DNA of 64,000 nucleotides from Schleiferia thermophila (GCF_003337435.1 NZ_QPJS01000001.1:1-64000); one strand, 5' to 3'; counted from the stretch's first letter, positions 1 through 8,410 are shown. Program-made: numbers and translations. Notes: generated by a model not told the origin, from the letters alone.

Positions 1-160
1 GACCAGCTCATCAATGGTTAATCCGAAATACCTTGAGATTTTGTTCACGGCATCCAAAGACAAATTTCACTCACCTGTCTCTACCCTAGAATAATTGGAG
101 AGCGACATAGGGCCCGTTTGGGAAATTGCCGATACGTAAATTGTTTCTTTCTGTAGGTGG
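1..160 (-). pseudogene. Decayed XRE-type helix-turn-helix regulator fragment (runs off the left edge)
   Basis: Reading the minus strand from about 160 down to 1 gives a peptide with the residues MSLSNYSRVETGE, a stop codon (TGA at 67-69), then NLSLDAVNKISRYFG and LTIDELV. This matches the recognition helix and following helix of XRE/Cro-type HTH domains, where Y-S-R-x-E-x-G and the L-S-L-D-x-V-x-K-I pattern are typical. The stop lies where a normal protein would have a single residue between GE and NLSL, so it looks like a nonsense mutation. No start codon or clean upstream part of the domain is visible. The rest lies outside the window. What it regulated cannot be told. Confidence 0.5.
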
Positions 161-363
161 TTTTTAATTGGACCACATGGCTTAAGGCTTTTATACTTTT
201 ACAGACAATCTTTATCTGTAGCACAATCGCTAATAAAAATCAATTACCGATATCGTAACTGTTCCACTTAGATGTGAATACAGAGTCTGCAGTTGCAAGA
301 ATCAGCCGGCATTACAATCTGCTTTTTGTGAGCCCTGGGGCGCAATGGAGGGTTCATCTTGGT

Positions 364-401
364 CATATAGAGTATGTGACTGCATATAGAGTATGTGACT
401 G
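364..401. repeat. Perfect 2 x 19 bp tandem duplication
   Basis: The unit CATATAGAGTATGTGACTG occurs twice head to tail (364-382 and 383-401), followed by the partial copy ATAGAGTA at 402-409. It lies in non-coding DNA and looks like a slippage or duplication product; no function is evident. Confidence 0.95.
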
Positions 402-533
402 ATAGAGTAGAGGTGCCGTACTGATATTTCCACAACTTAAATATTTGTAAATAATAGATATACAATGAGAAATAGCATCATTAAACCTTTTAATTCCGAC
501 ATTTTTTATTTCTTTTAGAATTTTATAAAAACT

Positions 534-541
534 TAACTTTG
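534..541 (+). promoter_or_regulatory. Bacteroidota-type -7 element (TAACTTTG)
   Basis: TAACTTTG fits the Bacteroidota consensus TAnnTTTG and lies 49 bases before the start of the secreted protein at 591. No clear TTG -33 box is seen at the usual spacing, only a T-rich run. Confidence 0.4.
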
Positions 542-590
542 TTACTGACTGAATTACCAAAATATTTGTTTAGAATTAATCTAAATAAAA

Positions 591-3083
591 ATGAAACAAG
601 CTTTATCGTTTATTTTACTGATTTACAGCTTACATTCTTTGTCCCAGGTATCCAATGAGACAACACCCACCACACAAGGCTTGTGGGGTGCTGCAGAAAG
701 CGGAATTGGCCAACTTTTTATGGTGGGCAACAATGGAACCATCATCCGTCGGAATGCCGGTTGTGTAGCACAGTGGAGCAGCATAACGGCACCGACAACT
801 TCTGGCCTTCGTGCCATTACCTTTACAGGGGATAGCATCGGAATTATTGTAGGTGTAAGCGGCACTTTGCTGCGAAGTACAAATCACGGCAACTCTTGGT
901 CAACTGTTTTTTCTGGCACAACTGCGGGTCTTCTCGATGTTATAGCTGATGATTCGATTGTGATAGCTGTCGGCGGAGGGGCTGCCAGCGGAAATGTAGT
1001 GATCAGATCCGGTGATTACGGACAAACGTGGACTACGGTTGTCAGTACTCTGCCGGCTTCACCTTTCAGCATCGCCAAGGTAACCGATAATACCTTTGTT
1101 TTGTGTGGTGTGCAAGGTACTGTGTTTCGCTCTACCGATAAGGGTCTTACCTGGACTGCTGTAACTGGGCCTTTTGCGGGCACTCTTTCCTCAGTTGATT
1201 TTTTCGATCATGCAAATGGAATGATATGTGGTCAGAATGGGGCTGTATATAAGACAAAAGACGGTGGACTGACCTGGTCGCAGGTCAACTACAATTCCAG
1301 TGCGTTTTTTAACGGAGGGCTTGTATTAAAACCCTGGCGATATCTGTTGGTCGGCAACTCAGGAGTGGCACTTCAGGCAGATTCCTCCGGTACATCGCAT
1401 TCAGTAGGTCTTAGTACAACTCAGGCTATGCGGGTTATTATCAGATATAGAGACCGTATATACATCGCTGGTAATCAGGGTTTGGTATTCACTGTCCCAT
1501 TCGACGGCGACTTTCCTACCATATTCCAGGAAAATTTTTGTAGTTTTACCGATAGCATTCAGCCCCCTTCCGGTTGGTCAAATCAGTCACCTTTACCCAA
1601 CAGATTGTGGAGATTTGACAATCCATTTCCCACCACGTCTGCTGCAGCCTCTTTGTTCGTTCCCCCGTTTGCAGTTTATCAACCGGGATTCTATGGACCC
1701 GGACAAGACAGTGCTATATTGACCACCCCTCCATTCAATACCACTGGAGCATTGTTCCCATTGGTCCAATGGAATGAATTTGTACAGCCACCCCTCTCTG
1801 GTACCATGACCATGCGGATTCAGGCTTTCAATGGAAGTCAGTGGAGTACTATTTATGAATCCAACGGATTTTTTGATGGTGCCGCACCTACAGCCTTGGC
1901 AGCCTCACCTCGGTTAAAAAACACTGCACGTAGAGCAGCAGTTTTACCATTGCCAAACATGACCGGCGTACAGTTGCGATTTATCATATCATCTTCGAAT
2001 TCCACCGGCGGCTTTTGGCTGATTGATGATATTCGTGTGACCAATTCCTCTTACGATGTACAGCTTGATTCGGTCATTCATCACACTGGTTGCAGCCCGG
2101 TGAATAGCGATTTACCACAAGCTGTCGTGTTTAACAATTCGCAAATTGACCATTTTCCGATTTTAACAACCCTGTGGACAAACAGCGGAACGATACAACG
2201 CACTATTTCAGAAGTAGCTCCACCATTCAGCGACTATGCAGTAAATCTCGTACCATCTCCAATTCCTGTTTCCAATGGCGATAGTTTATATGCTCAAATA
2301 AATGCATGGGATCAGTCAGCCACCAACCATGCTGCATCGTTTATTTACAGCTTTATGCAGGCTGTTCCAGGCACAAATGGCGCTCGATATACCCTATGCG
2401 GCCCTGATACCATCACAGTAAGTCTATCAGCCCCAGCGGGCATTTCGATACAATGGACACTCGGAGGCATACTTTTATCCAATCAATCATCAATACAGAT
2501 TGCTCAACCCGGCACCTATTACGTCACTTTTCAGGAGGGAAATTGCTCAGAGACGGATTCGGTAGTGGTACATCAAGTGGCTCAGCCAGCGAATCCATTA
2601 CTATCCATTTCCGATACCATAAATCCACCCACAATGGTAACCATCCCAATAGGAAATGCAGATTCCATGCATGTAGTAGTATATCACTCTACCCTAGGGC
2701 AGTTTGTTAATGTAATCACTACTTCCGATTATTCCTTTACTCCCGGAGCTACCGGCAACATGACTGTTCAGGTTACGCTTTTTGAGGAAACTTGTGATTT
2801 TACTTATACAAAGTCCATCGCTGTAGTGTCAGGTCTTGGCCAATTTGAATCAGACCATCCACTTTACTCACTCTTTCCAAACCCAGCATCTGATTGGGTT
2901 TCAATACAAAGCGCTTCTTCAATTGCTCGGATGAATGTGTACAATTTACTCGGTCACCTTATTTGTTCTGTGGAATATCCAGGGAGCGATATTGCCATCG
3001 GACATCTTATGGCTGGTCCTTACATTGTTGAAATCATTGACCACTACGGGCACATAAAAAGATTCAAACTCATCAAAAAATAA
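591..3083 (+). CDS. Secreted YCF48/BNR-like repeat protein with T9SS C-terminal sorting domain
   Basis: The 830-residue protein begins with a signal peptide (about residues 1-19, ending LHSLSQ). Residues 20 to about 300 hold repeated blades of the type G-x-x-G-x-x-x-x-T-x-D-G-G-x-T-W, as in photosystem II stability factor (HCF136/YCF48) and BNR/sialidase-like beta-propellers. A middle part (about 310-490) resembles the beta-sandwich 'choice-of-anchor J' type found in secreted Bacteroidota proteins. The last 80 residues (SLFPNPASDWVSI onward, ending FKLIKK) are a type A T9SS sorting domain, so the protein should be exported and attached to or released from the surface. Substrate is unknown. 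It stands alone upstream of the flippase gene. Confidence 0.85.
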   Translation: MKQALSFILLIYSLHSLSQVSNETTPTTQGLWGAAESGIGQLFMVGNNGTIIRRNAGCVAQWSSITAPTTSGLRAITFTGDSIGIIVGVSGTLLRSTNHGNSWSTVFSGTTAGLLDVIADDSIVIAVGGGAASGNVVIRSGDYGQTWTTVVSTLPASPFSIAKVTDNTFVLCGVQGTVFRSTDKGLTWTAVTGPFAGTLSSVDFFDHANGMICGQNGAVYKTKDGGLTWSQVNYNSSAFFNGGLVLKPWRYLLVGNSGVALQADSSGTSHSVGLSTTQAMRVIIRYRDRIYIAGNQGLVFTVPFDGDFPTIFQENFCSFTDSIQPPSGWSNQSPLPNRLWRFDNPFPTTSAAASLFVPPFAVYQPGFYGPGQDSAILTTPPFNTTGALFPLVQWNEFVQPPLSGTMTMRIQAFNGSQWSTIYESNGFFDGAAPTALAASPRLKNTARRAAVLPLPNMTGVQLRFIISSSNSTGGFWLIDDIRVTNSSYDVQLDSVIHHTGCSPVNSDLPQAVVFNNSQIDHFPILTTLWTNSGTIQRTISEVAPPFSDYAVNLVPSPIPVSNGDSLYAQINAWDQSATNHAASFIYSFMQAVPGTNGARYTLCGPDTITVSLSAPAGISIQWTLGGILLSNQSSIQIAQPGTYYVTFQEGNCSETDSVVVHQVAQPANPLLSISDTINPPTMVTIPIGNADSMHVVVYHSTLGQFVNVITTSDYSFTPGATGNMTVQVTLFEETCDFTYTKSIAVVSGLGQFESDHPLYSLFPNPASDWVSIQSASSIARMNVYNLLGHLICSVEYPGSDIAIGHLMAGPYIVEIIDHYGHIKRFKLIKK

Positions 3084-3092
3084 ATTCAGGTT

Positions 3093-3123
3093 GCCGGCAT
3101 GGTATCTTTGGCCCCATGCCGGC
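3093..3123. promoter_or_regulatory. Perfect inverted repeat spanning the -7 element and start codon of the flippase gene
   Basis: GCCGGCATGG (3093-3102) and CCATGCCGGC (3114-3123) are perfect inverted repeats separated by 11 bases; an extra T-A pair extends the stem to 11 bp. The spacer carries TATCTTTG (3103-3110), which fits the Bacteroidota -7 consensus TAnnTTTG, and the right arm contains the ATG at 3116. It could be an operator, an RNA hairpin that hides the start codon, or a weak terminator of the upstream gene, although no T-run follows. A transcript from this -7 element would be almost leaderless. Confidence 0.6.
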
Positions 3124-4360
3124 ATACCTGTTTAGAAATTTTTCCTACATCACACTTTCGCAGGCCGCTAACTATTTGATTCCGCTTTTCACTATTCCTT
3201 ACATCAGCCGTACGGTTGGTGTGGATAAGTTTGGAATTCTCGAATATTCGTACACGCTTACTTTATACTTTATTCAAATAGTCGAGTACAGCTTCGACAT
3301 CACTGCTACCCGCCGTATGGCGGTGATTGCTCACAGGCCAGTTTTGGTTTCGAGGCTTTATAGCACGGTTTTCTGGAGCAAAATTTTTCTTTGGGTAATG
3401 GGTGCATTGGTATTTGCTGCGATGATGGTTTTAAAGAGGCAGTTACATCCATACATGCCGGCCTTATTGGGTTATTTTGCTATGACGATTTCTTTTGTAT
3501 TTACACAAAACTGGTTTTTCCAGGGATTGCAAAAGCTGGGAGCAGTGGCTCTGGCCAATGTAGCCATTAAGTTAATATTTGCACTATTGCTTTTTTCACT
3601 GGTAAAAAATGAAAGTGATTATTATCTGGTGGCAGTGAGCACTTCCTTAGGATATCTGATTGTATCAGCTTTCGTCTTTAGGTATAGTTTCAGGTTAATG
3701 CCTGAGCTTCGGTTGCGCTTCCCCGGAATCCGTTTGGTATTGAAAAATCTGACCAGTGGTTTTTATGTATTTGCAGGTGGCATGGCCAACAAAGTGTATG
3801 CTTTAGGTGGAATGTATTGGGCTGGTCTTTTGTTAAGTGGTGCTACACTTGGTTTTTATGGGGCTGCTCACAAATTGTATCTGGTAGCTCAGAGCATGAT
3901 GTTTTACCCTCTGCACATGACATTGCTTCCTCATCTTGCTCAGAAGGCCTCTGAGGGAATAACCATGTATAAAAAAGTGCTCTTCAAATACATTAAATGG
4001 CTTGTTGTCCCCTTTACAGGTGCAGGAGTGTTGCTTTTTCTGGTTTCTGAACTTGTGGTTAAGTTATTGTTTGGGTTGGAATATCGTGAATCTATTGAAC
4101 TATTCAGATGGTTTATTCCGTCGCTGGTAGCAGGTCTGTTCATTCATATGTTTGTTTATCAGGCATTTATTCATCTCAAAAAAGATGATGCACACCTTAA
4201 GATTCTGCTGGTAATGATGGTCATTTCAGTAGTTGGAAATTATTTTGCCATTAGAAATTTTGGCGCGTATGGGGGGGCAGTTTTTCGGTCGGTAATGGAT
4301 GCAGGATATGTGCTATTGGCCTGGAGATGGGTACATTTGATTTTACGAGATAAAGAGTAA
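3116..4360 (+). CDS. Polysaccharide flippase, Wzx/MOP superfamily
   Basis: The 414-residue protein is hydrophobic throughout with about 12 predicted membrane segments. Its N-terminus (SYITLSQAANYLIPLFTIPYISRT) is the typical first segment of RfbX/Wzx-type O-antigen and polysaccharide exporters of the MOP superfamily, which flip undecaprenyl-linked oligosaccharide repeat units across the inner membrane. It is followed after 4 bases by a family 2 glycosyltransferase, which supports a role in surface polysaccharide assembly. The remaining genes expected of a complete O-antigen or capsule locus (polymerase, initiating transferase, sugar nucleotide genes) are not next to it. The start codon sits inside a strong inverted repeat. 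Confidence 0.85.
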   Translation: MPAYLFRNFSYITLSQAANYLIPLFTIPYISRTVGVDKFGILEYSYTLTLYFIQIVEYSFDITATRRMAVIAHRPVLVSRLYSTVFWSKIFLWVMGALVFAAMMVLKRQLHPYMPALLGYFAMTISFVFTQNWFFQGLQKLGAVALANVAIKLIFALLLFSLVKNESDYYLVAVSTSLGYLIVSAFVFRYSFRLMPELRLRFPGIRLVLKNLTSGFYVFAGGMANKVYALGGMYWAGLLLSGATLGFYGAAHKLYLVAQSMMFYPLHMTLLPHLAQKASEGITMYKKVLFKYIKWLVVPFTGAGVLLFLVSELVVKLLFGLEYRESIELFRWFIPSLVAGLFIHMFVYQAFIHLKKDDAHLKILLVMMVISVVGNYFAIRNFGAYGGAVFRSVMDAGYVLLAWRWVHLILRDKE

Positions 4361-4364
4361 GAAG

Positions 4365-5327
4365 TTGAAACCTGAGGTATCAGTTTTATTAAGTGCTTAT
4401 AATGCAGAAAGATATATCAAAAAGTCTATTGAAAGTGTTTTGGCACAATCGTACAAAAATTTTGAATTTTTGATAGTAGATGACGGCTCAAAGGACCGTA
4501 CTTGGGAGATTATATCAAGGTTTCGCGACAAACGAATCAGAAGTTTCAAAATAGATAATTCAGGAGTAGCACGCGCCAAAAATTTTCTACTAAAAAATGC
4601 CAAAGGTGATTGGATTGCCATCATCGATGCGGATGATATCTGGCATCCGCTTAAACTGGAAATTCAGCTTCGATATCTCAGAATGCATCCGGAGTGCAAA
4701 ATGTTGGGCACTTTTGCTCAGGTCATTGATGACCAGGGTAATAAACTGCATGTAGAGCCTAAAGTGACGGATTGGCTTACAATTCAGAAAGTTATTTCGC
4801 AAAGAAATGTATTTACACACAGTTCCTTAGTGTATGATGCCTCCATAGCTGAGCGAATAGGCGGATATCCTGTTTCGATGCAAAAGGACTATGCTGAGGA
4901 TTATCAGATGATAAAAAACTTTATCAAATATGGAAATGCTGAAAATTTACCCGTTGTGCTGGTTGAATACAGGATAGCACTTCAATCCATCACTTCATCC
5001 CGGAGATTCAATTTCATCACGACATCTCAGAAAATCAGAATGGCCAATCATTATTACATTTTGGCACGAATACATGCCTTTTATCTCAATAACAAAAAAG
5101 AAGCTCTTAAAAATATCCTGAAAAGTATACAATATGAACCTGGACTGCCGATGTATTATATTTTTATTGCAATGCTTATGATCCCCGGTATACAACTATT
5201 GATTCAAAAGAAGATTATGAAAAGAGAGCATTTTGAATATCTCCAACAGCTTGAAAGCCCTGAAGAATTTCTCCAAAGATTAAAAGTAGAAGAAACACAA
5301 CATCAGCATCCGGAAAGTTTAACCTGA
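4365..5327 (+). CDS. Glycosyltransferase family 2 protein
   Basis: The 320-residue protein starts at a TTG codon 4 bases after the flippase stop; the N-terminal KPEVSVLLSAYNAERYIKKS is the standard GT-A nucleotide-binding start of family 2 glycosyltransferases. The acidic VDDGSKDRT and the DADD motif (IIDADDIWHP, about residues 86-95) are the expected nucleotide-sugar and metal-binding residues. A weakly hydrophobic stretch (YYIFIAMLMIPGIQLLI) near the C-terminus suggests membrane association. With the flippase it probably forms a two-gene unit for surface glycan synthesis. The donor sugar cannot be deduced. Confidence 0.85.
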   Translation: MKPEVSVLLSAYNAERYIKKSIESVLAQSYKNFEFLIVDDGSKDRTWEIISRFRDKRIRSFKIDNSGVARAKNFLLKNAKGDWIAIIDADDIWHPLKLEIQLRYLRMHPECKMLGTFAQVIDDQGNKLHVEPKVTDWLTIQKVISQRNVFTHSSLVYDASIAERIGGYPVSMQKDYAEDYQMIKNFIKYGNAENLPVVLVEYRIALQSITSSRRFNFITTSQKIRMANHYYILARIHAFYLNNKKEALKNILKSIQYEPGLPMYYIFIAMLMIPGIQLLIQKKIMKREHFEYLQQLESPEEFLQRLKVEETQHQHPESLT

Positions 5328-5337
5328 AATTTTCAGC

Positions 5338-5478
5338 CTAAGCCTTTTTGAAAATAACACCTCTTTCCAACTTGTAAGGAGCGATTGACAAGGGATTAAA
5401 TTTACCCTTATTGATGAAGGTTACACATCTGATCCCTACACCTCTAGTATTCATACAACATTTGTCTGGCAAAGCAAC
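5338..5478 (-). pseudogene. Possible decayed coding remnant (46-codon open stretch)
   Basis: On the minus strand a 46-codon open stretch has protein-like composition and ends KLERGVIFKKA before a TAG at 5338-5340. It is preceded by a TAA in the same frame, while the next frame continues upstream with SIVKGNFHYLSQ, so the segment looks like the tail of a frame-disrupted gene. It may have belonged to the zinc-ribbon locus upstream (5792-6120) on the same strand. I do not recognise the family. Confidence 0.3.
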
Positions 5479-5791
5479 CTTGACTTAAGTAGTGAAAATT
5501 ACCCTTTACTATTGAGACAAAATTTCTATTGAGATACTCTGGTTAGATGCGGTTATACGATAGTGACTGCTTGAGGACTAGGACAGTGTCATCTTTATGG
5601 GATGCAAGCATCAGGCACTACTGGCTTTTCAATGTAACGAACTCAAACATGGACCAAAGGTCTTCAGTACATCAATAGTTTGATTTAAGGTGATCTATGT
5701 GATGTACTAAGAAGTTGGGGCGGTGGTTACTCATTGATTATAAGAAAGGAAGTGTTAACTAAGGGGTCTACTGGGACCCGTATCATACAAA
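5479..5791. other. Non-coding or decayed stretch downstream of the zinc-ribbon ORFs
   Basis: No intact ORF. On the minus strand, just past the frame of the zinc-ribbon ORF, the residues GTITVVDLYDTGPSRPL can be read in the +1 frame before a TAA, consistent with a frameshifted continuation of that gene. The rest shows frequent stops on both strands. Confidence 0.4.
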
Positions 5792-5980
5792 TCAACTACA
5801 GTGATCGTGCCTTCCTGCAGTTATATTTGGCGGGTTTGCTTTAGCTGTGTCGGATAGCGAATTATTGTTATTGGCTTCATTCAATGGATAATTGCACCTA
5901 CGACAGCGTAGGTCTTTAGGCTCATTGGCGTACCCGCAATAGGGGCATCTTACAGGTTTGTTGGCCATAGGTATTTGCAT
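5792..5980 (-). CDS. Small zinc-ribbon protein (possibly truncated by frameshift)
   Basis: The 62-residue protein carries C-P-Y-C-G-Y-A-N and R-C-R-R-C-N-Y-P-L, two CxxC knuckles 11 residues apart, the pattern of a small zinc ribbon. After an Asn-rich linker the frame ends RHDHCS. A +1 shift inside GCAGGAAGGCACG would instead give EGTITVVDLYDTGP, a more natural beta-rich continuation, so the gene is probably truncated by a 1-base insertion. Its ATG overlaps the stop of the upstream zinc-ribbon ORF (TAATG), implying coupled translation. Alternative start: ATG four codons later (MANKPVRCP). Function unknown; such ribbons often sit at the N-terminus of larger Bacteroidota proteins. Confidence 0.55.
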   Translation of the reverse strand: MQIPMANKPVRCPYCGYANEPKDLRCRRCNYPLNEANNNNSLSDTAKANPPNITAGRHDHCS

Positions 5981-6120
5981 TAATCAATTTTAGGATCTGG
6001 GGAGGGCTCTGTCGACGATGACATAGGGTGATTGCACCTTTTGCAGCGCTTATTCCTGGGATCGTTTGCATATCCACAAATTCCGCATCTTATTGTTTTG
6101 TCAGGTGACTCGAGTGTCAT
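5980..6120 (-). CDS. Small zinc-ribbon protein, paralogue of the ORF at 5792-5980
   Basis: Forty-six codons from ATG (6118-6120) to TAA (5980-5982) encode MTLESPDKTIRCGICGYAND followed by R-C-K-R-C-N-H-P-M. The two CxxC pairs, the GYAN and the CNxPL/M ending align closely with the neighbouring ORF, so the two are tandem duplicates. The stop overlaps the next start as TAATG. The frame stays open upstream into an AT-rich region without a clear start, so the true N-terminus may be longer or lost. No function can be assigned. Confidence 0.5.
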   Translation of the reverse strand: MTLESPDKTIRCGICGYANDPRNKRCKRCNHPMSSSTEPSPDPKID

Positions 6121-6179
6121 GTCTGATGTTTTAGTATTTGTCTCAAAAGTAAATACATTTTCATTTATATTAAGATTTT

Positions 6180-7095
6180 TTTGTGAATAAGGCTTTTTTT
6201 TATAAGAAGTAGTCTTTTTTCTCAGGCTTGCTGGTAGTTAAGGTCGATTTTCCTTAAATCGGTATCTTTCGGATGGTGCTGCCAAGCATATGATATCTGA
6301 TAGAGTCCAGGAAGAAGTATTAAATAATGAATGAAATTTATTATATTCTTACTGTTTACATGCATTTTTAATGCTCACTTGGGTAAGTCGTAGATCGGAT
6401 GGTGAGTCAGATGGTTAACTGGATGGAGCAATACTTTTTGTATAAATATGTGTGAAGATTCCCTACTTGCATGAATGGTCTTAAAAAATGCTTGCGGTGT
6501 ATGTATAAAATTGGTTTAAAAAATTTTCCTGCAAATTTCAGTTTCCTATCTGAAATTGTCGGTCCAGCAGATTGGACTCACAATGTAGGTCAAGGTAATT
6601 TGATTGTTTTTATGGATCAAAGAGGTTTTCATCGCTAGTACAAGTGCAACTTCAACAGAGATTTAGGATACCGTTTTCAGCAACCTCTTAATCCAATGAA
6701 TATTATGATAGCTTATGGTTGATTGGTACATATCTTAAATTTTTTGTCTTGATTTTTTTAAGGCCGGAATACCGGCGCCTTGCATATGAACCGATCATGT
6801 CATTGGATGAATGAGATCTGCTCGGTATTGCAACTTCAATGCTAATCAGTTGTTTTGAGTTGCTCCTGGTAAGTTCTCGAAATTATACCATTATGACCAT
6901 TGTCGATGTCAGTGTTTTCTACGATTTGTTGTTCAAATATTTTCATGCGGATTGCAACATTGGTCAAAATTTTTAAAGTGGGATATTCAGGCCATTCAAG
7001 CATACCGAGTATTTGTATGGAATGACAATGCAAGCTTAAAAAATGTCTGTCCGTTTTGATAAAGCGTTGATATTTCTGAAATTTGCACAAAAATT
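6180..7095. other. Gene-poor, apparently decayed region
   Basis: About 900 bases with no intact recognisable gene. A signal-peptide-like start (ATG at 6331: MKFIIFLLFTCIFNA) runs into a stop after 20 codons. From 6519 to 6641 and on to 6731 one forward frame reads protein-like residues (EIVGPADWTHNVGQGNLIV; LGYRFQQPLNPMNIMIAYG) interrupted by one TAG. These look like remnants of a dead secreted-protein gene. A minus-strand ORF ending at 6842 overlaps the shikimate kinase start and is not convincing. Confidence 0.4.
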
Positions 7096-7101
7096 TTGAT
7101 A

Positions 7102-7629
7102 ATGCACACCAAAATTGTTTTGCTTGGATACATGGGATCTGGTAAAACAACCATAGGTCACCGACTTGCCAATGAATTGAAATTGCCCTTTTGGGATTTG
7201 GATGAGGTGATTGGCCAGATGTTCGGAATGAGTGTGCAGTACATGATAACCAGAAAAGGGGAACTCTATTTTAGAGAATGTGAACAAAAGGCTCTGAAAG
7301 TAGTGATTTCAAATCAGGCCTACATTTTGGCCACCGGCGGAGGCACTCCGTGTTATTACAACAATCTGGAGGTAATCAAAAATTCATCCACCAGCATATA
7401 TCTTCAGTGTAATCCCGGCACTCTTGCAGAACGTTTGGTGCCAGAAAAGCAAAACAGGCCATTGATTGCCGATATCGAGGATGACTTTATGACAGAGTTT
7501 ATAGCAAAGCATCTGTTTGAAAGAAATCCTTATTATCAGCAGGCTCATTATACGATAGACGCCAACAACTCTCCTGATATAGTGCTTGAGGATGTCTTAA
7601 GCGCTCTCGATGTAAAAAAGGTGGAATAA
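7102..7629 (+). CDS. aroK: Shikimate kinase
   Basis: The 175-residue protein phosphorylates shikimate at the 3-hydroxyl in aromatic amino acid (chorismate) biosynthesis. The P-loop GYMGSGKTT is at residues 9-17, followed by the substrate-binding WDLDEVI and FRECEQKAL regions, the ATGGGTP glycine-rich loop of the shikimate site, and the lid arginine in PEKQNRPLI. Length is normal for the family. I chose ATG 7102 rather than the TTG at 7096 because MHTKIVLLGYMGSGKT is the usual distance from start to P-loop. It stands alone; no other aromatic pathway gene is nearby. Confidence 0.93.
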   Translation: MHTKIVLLGYMGSGKTTIGHRLANELKLPFWDLDEVIGQMFGMSVQYMITRKGELYFRECEQKALKVVISNQAYILATGGGTPCYYNNLEVIKNSSTSIYLQCNPGTLAERLVPEKQNRPLIADIEDDFMTEFIAKHLFERNPYYQQAHYTIDANNSPDIVLEDVLSALDVKKVE

Positions 7630-7775
7630 TAATTTTAATAAATCCGGCATTTCTCATCATCCTATAGAAAGTCTGAGCCTTGTCAACAAAAAGTTTGCTT
7701 TTCAAAATCTTGCTAATGCACGTATGACAAGTGCATGAGTTGTAAATTTAAAAGTTTTGAAAAAACCCTAATTCG

Positions 7776-8327
7776 CTAATCTTTTAATTCTGCCAGTAAT
7801 CTGTCGATTAAATCTTCCATCGCTGCGCGTTCAGCTTCGTTCCATTGCTTCATAAGTCTGGCTTGCCGACGCAAGTGGTTGTACATAGATCTTTTGCGTA
7901 TCTCCAAGGCAATATGAGTTTCGTATTGATTGTTTGGCAGTTTGAACGTACGTTCACCTATCACCCTAATGTCGGCCAGCATGGTATTGGTCACTTCTCT
8001 GTTGAGCTCTTCGTATTTTGACATAAAATCGCTGGCATTCAAAGTGCTATTTTCCTTTACATAGCGGTCAGCCACCGTGCGCATGGTAGTATTAACAGAT
8101 GACGCAAGGCGTTGCTTGGCCGTTATCATGGCTTTGCTCTTTGAAGTGTTTAAATCCATACTGGTGCCACTCCCAGTACCTCGAAAATATCGGCTGTTAG
8201 TCTGATATCGTGATGAAGAAAAAGGCCCCGTAACTTCTTTGCCTGGTTTTTTAAAACCTGAGCAAGAGGTGATCAGCAGCAACGAAAGCAATATTCCAAA
8301 AGAGCTATAAGCAGACAGTGGTTTCAT
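7776..8327 (-). CDS. Putative lipoprotein, LPP20-like
   Basis: The 183-residue protein has a signal peptide with a lipobox (LLLITSCSG, Cys at about residue 22), so it should be lipidated. The mature part contains the pattern of LPP20-like/DUF4384-type lipoproteins: a small residue-rich N-terminal stretch followed by A-x-x-x-A-K-x-x-L-A-S-S and an alpha-beta segment (DIRVIGERTFKLPNNQYETHIALEIRKR). The C-terminus is a charged helix. A physiological role is not known. It is separated by a terminator from the esterase gene upstream on the same strand. Confidence 0.6.
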   Translation of the reverse strand: MKPLSAYSSFGILLSLLLITSCSGFKKPGKEVTGPFSSSRYQTNSRYFRGTGSGTSMDLNTSKSKAMITAKQRLASSVNTTMRTVADRYVKENSTLNASDFMSKYEELNREVTNTMLADIRVIGERTFKLPNNQYETHIALEIRKRSMYNHLRRQARLMKQWNEAERAAMEDLIDRLLAELKD

Positions 8328-8380
8328 TAGGTTAAGGGTTTAATTAGGATTAAGTCAATAACTGAGCCAAAGTACGACTA

Positions 8381-8410
8381 AAAAAAAACCGCCCGCAAGG
8401 GGCGGCTTTG
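8381..8410 (-). terminator. Rho-independent terminator of the esterase/TonB unit
   Basis: On the minus strand the hairpin CCGCCCC-TTGC-GGGCGG is followed by at least eight T residues, placed 18 bases after the stop of the esterase-like gene. It separates that gene from the lipoprotein gene at 7776. Confidence 0.9.

Larger units (their letters stand above)
161..590. other. Intergenic region without a recognisable gene
   Basis: About 430 bases are AT-rich and carry no ORF with a believable protein; short minus-strand ORFs here lack codon or domain character. The stretch holds a 19-bp tandem duplication (364-401) and a promoter-like element for the downstream secreted protein (534-541). Confidence 0.6.

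Noticed and set aside
6842-7150. A 102-codon minus-strand ORF over the start of shikimate kinase
   Set aside because: It overlaps a secure gene, has no recognisable family and mixed composition (many rare Cys, Trp and His), so it is a chance open frame.
7716-7736. Inverted repeat ATGCAC/GTGCAT downstream of aroK as a terminator
   Set aside because: Only 6 bp, not GC-rich and not followed by a T-run.
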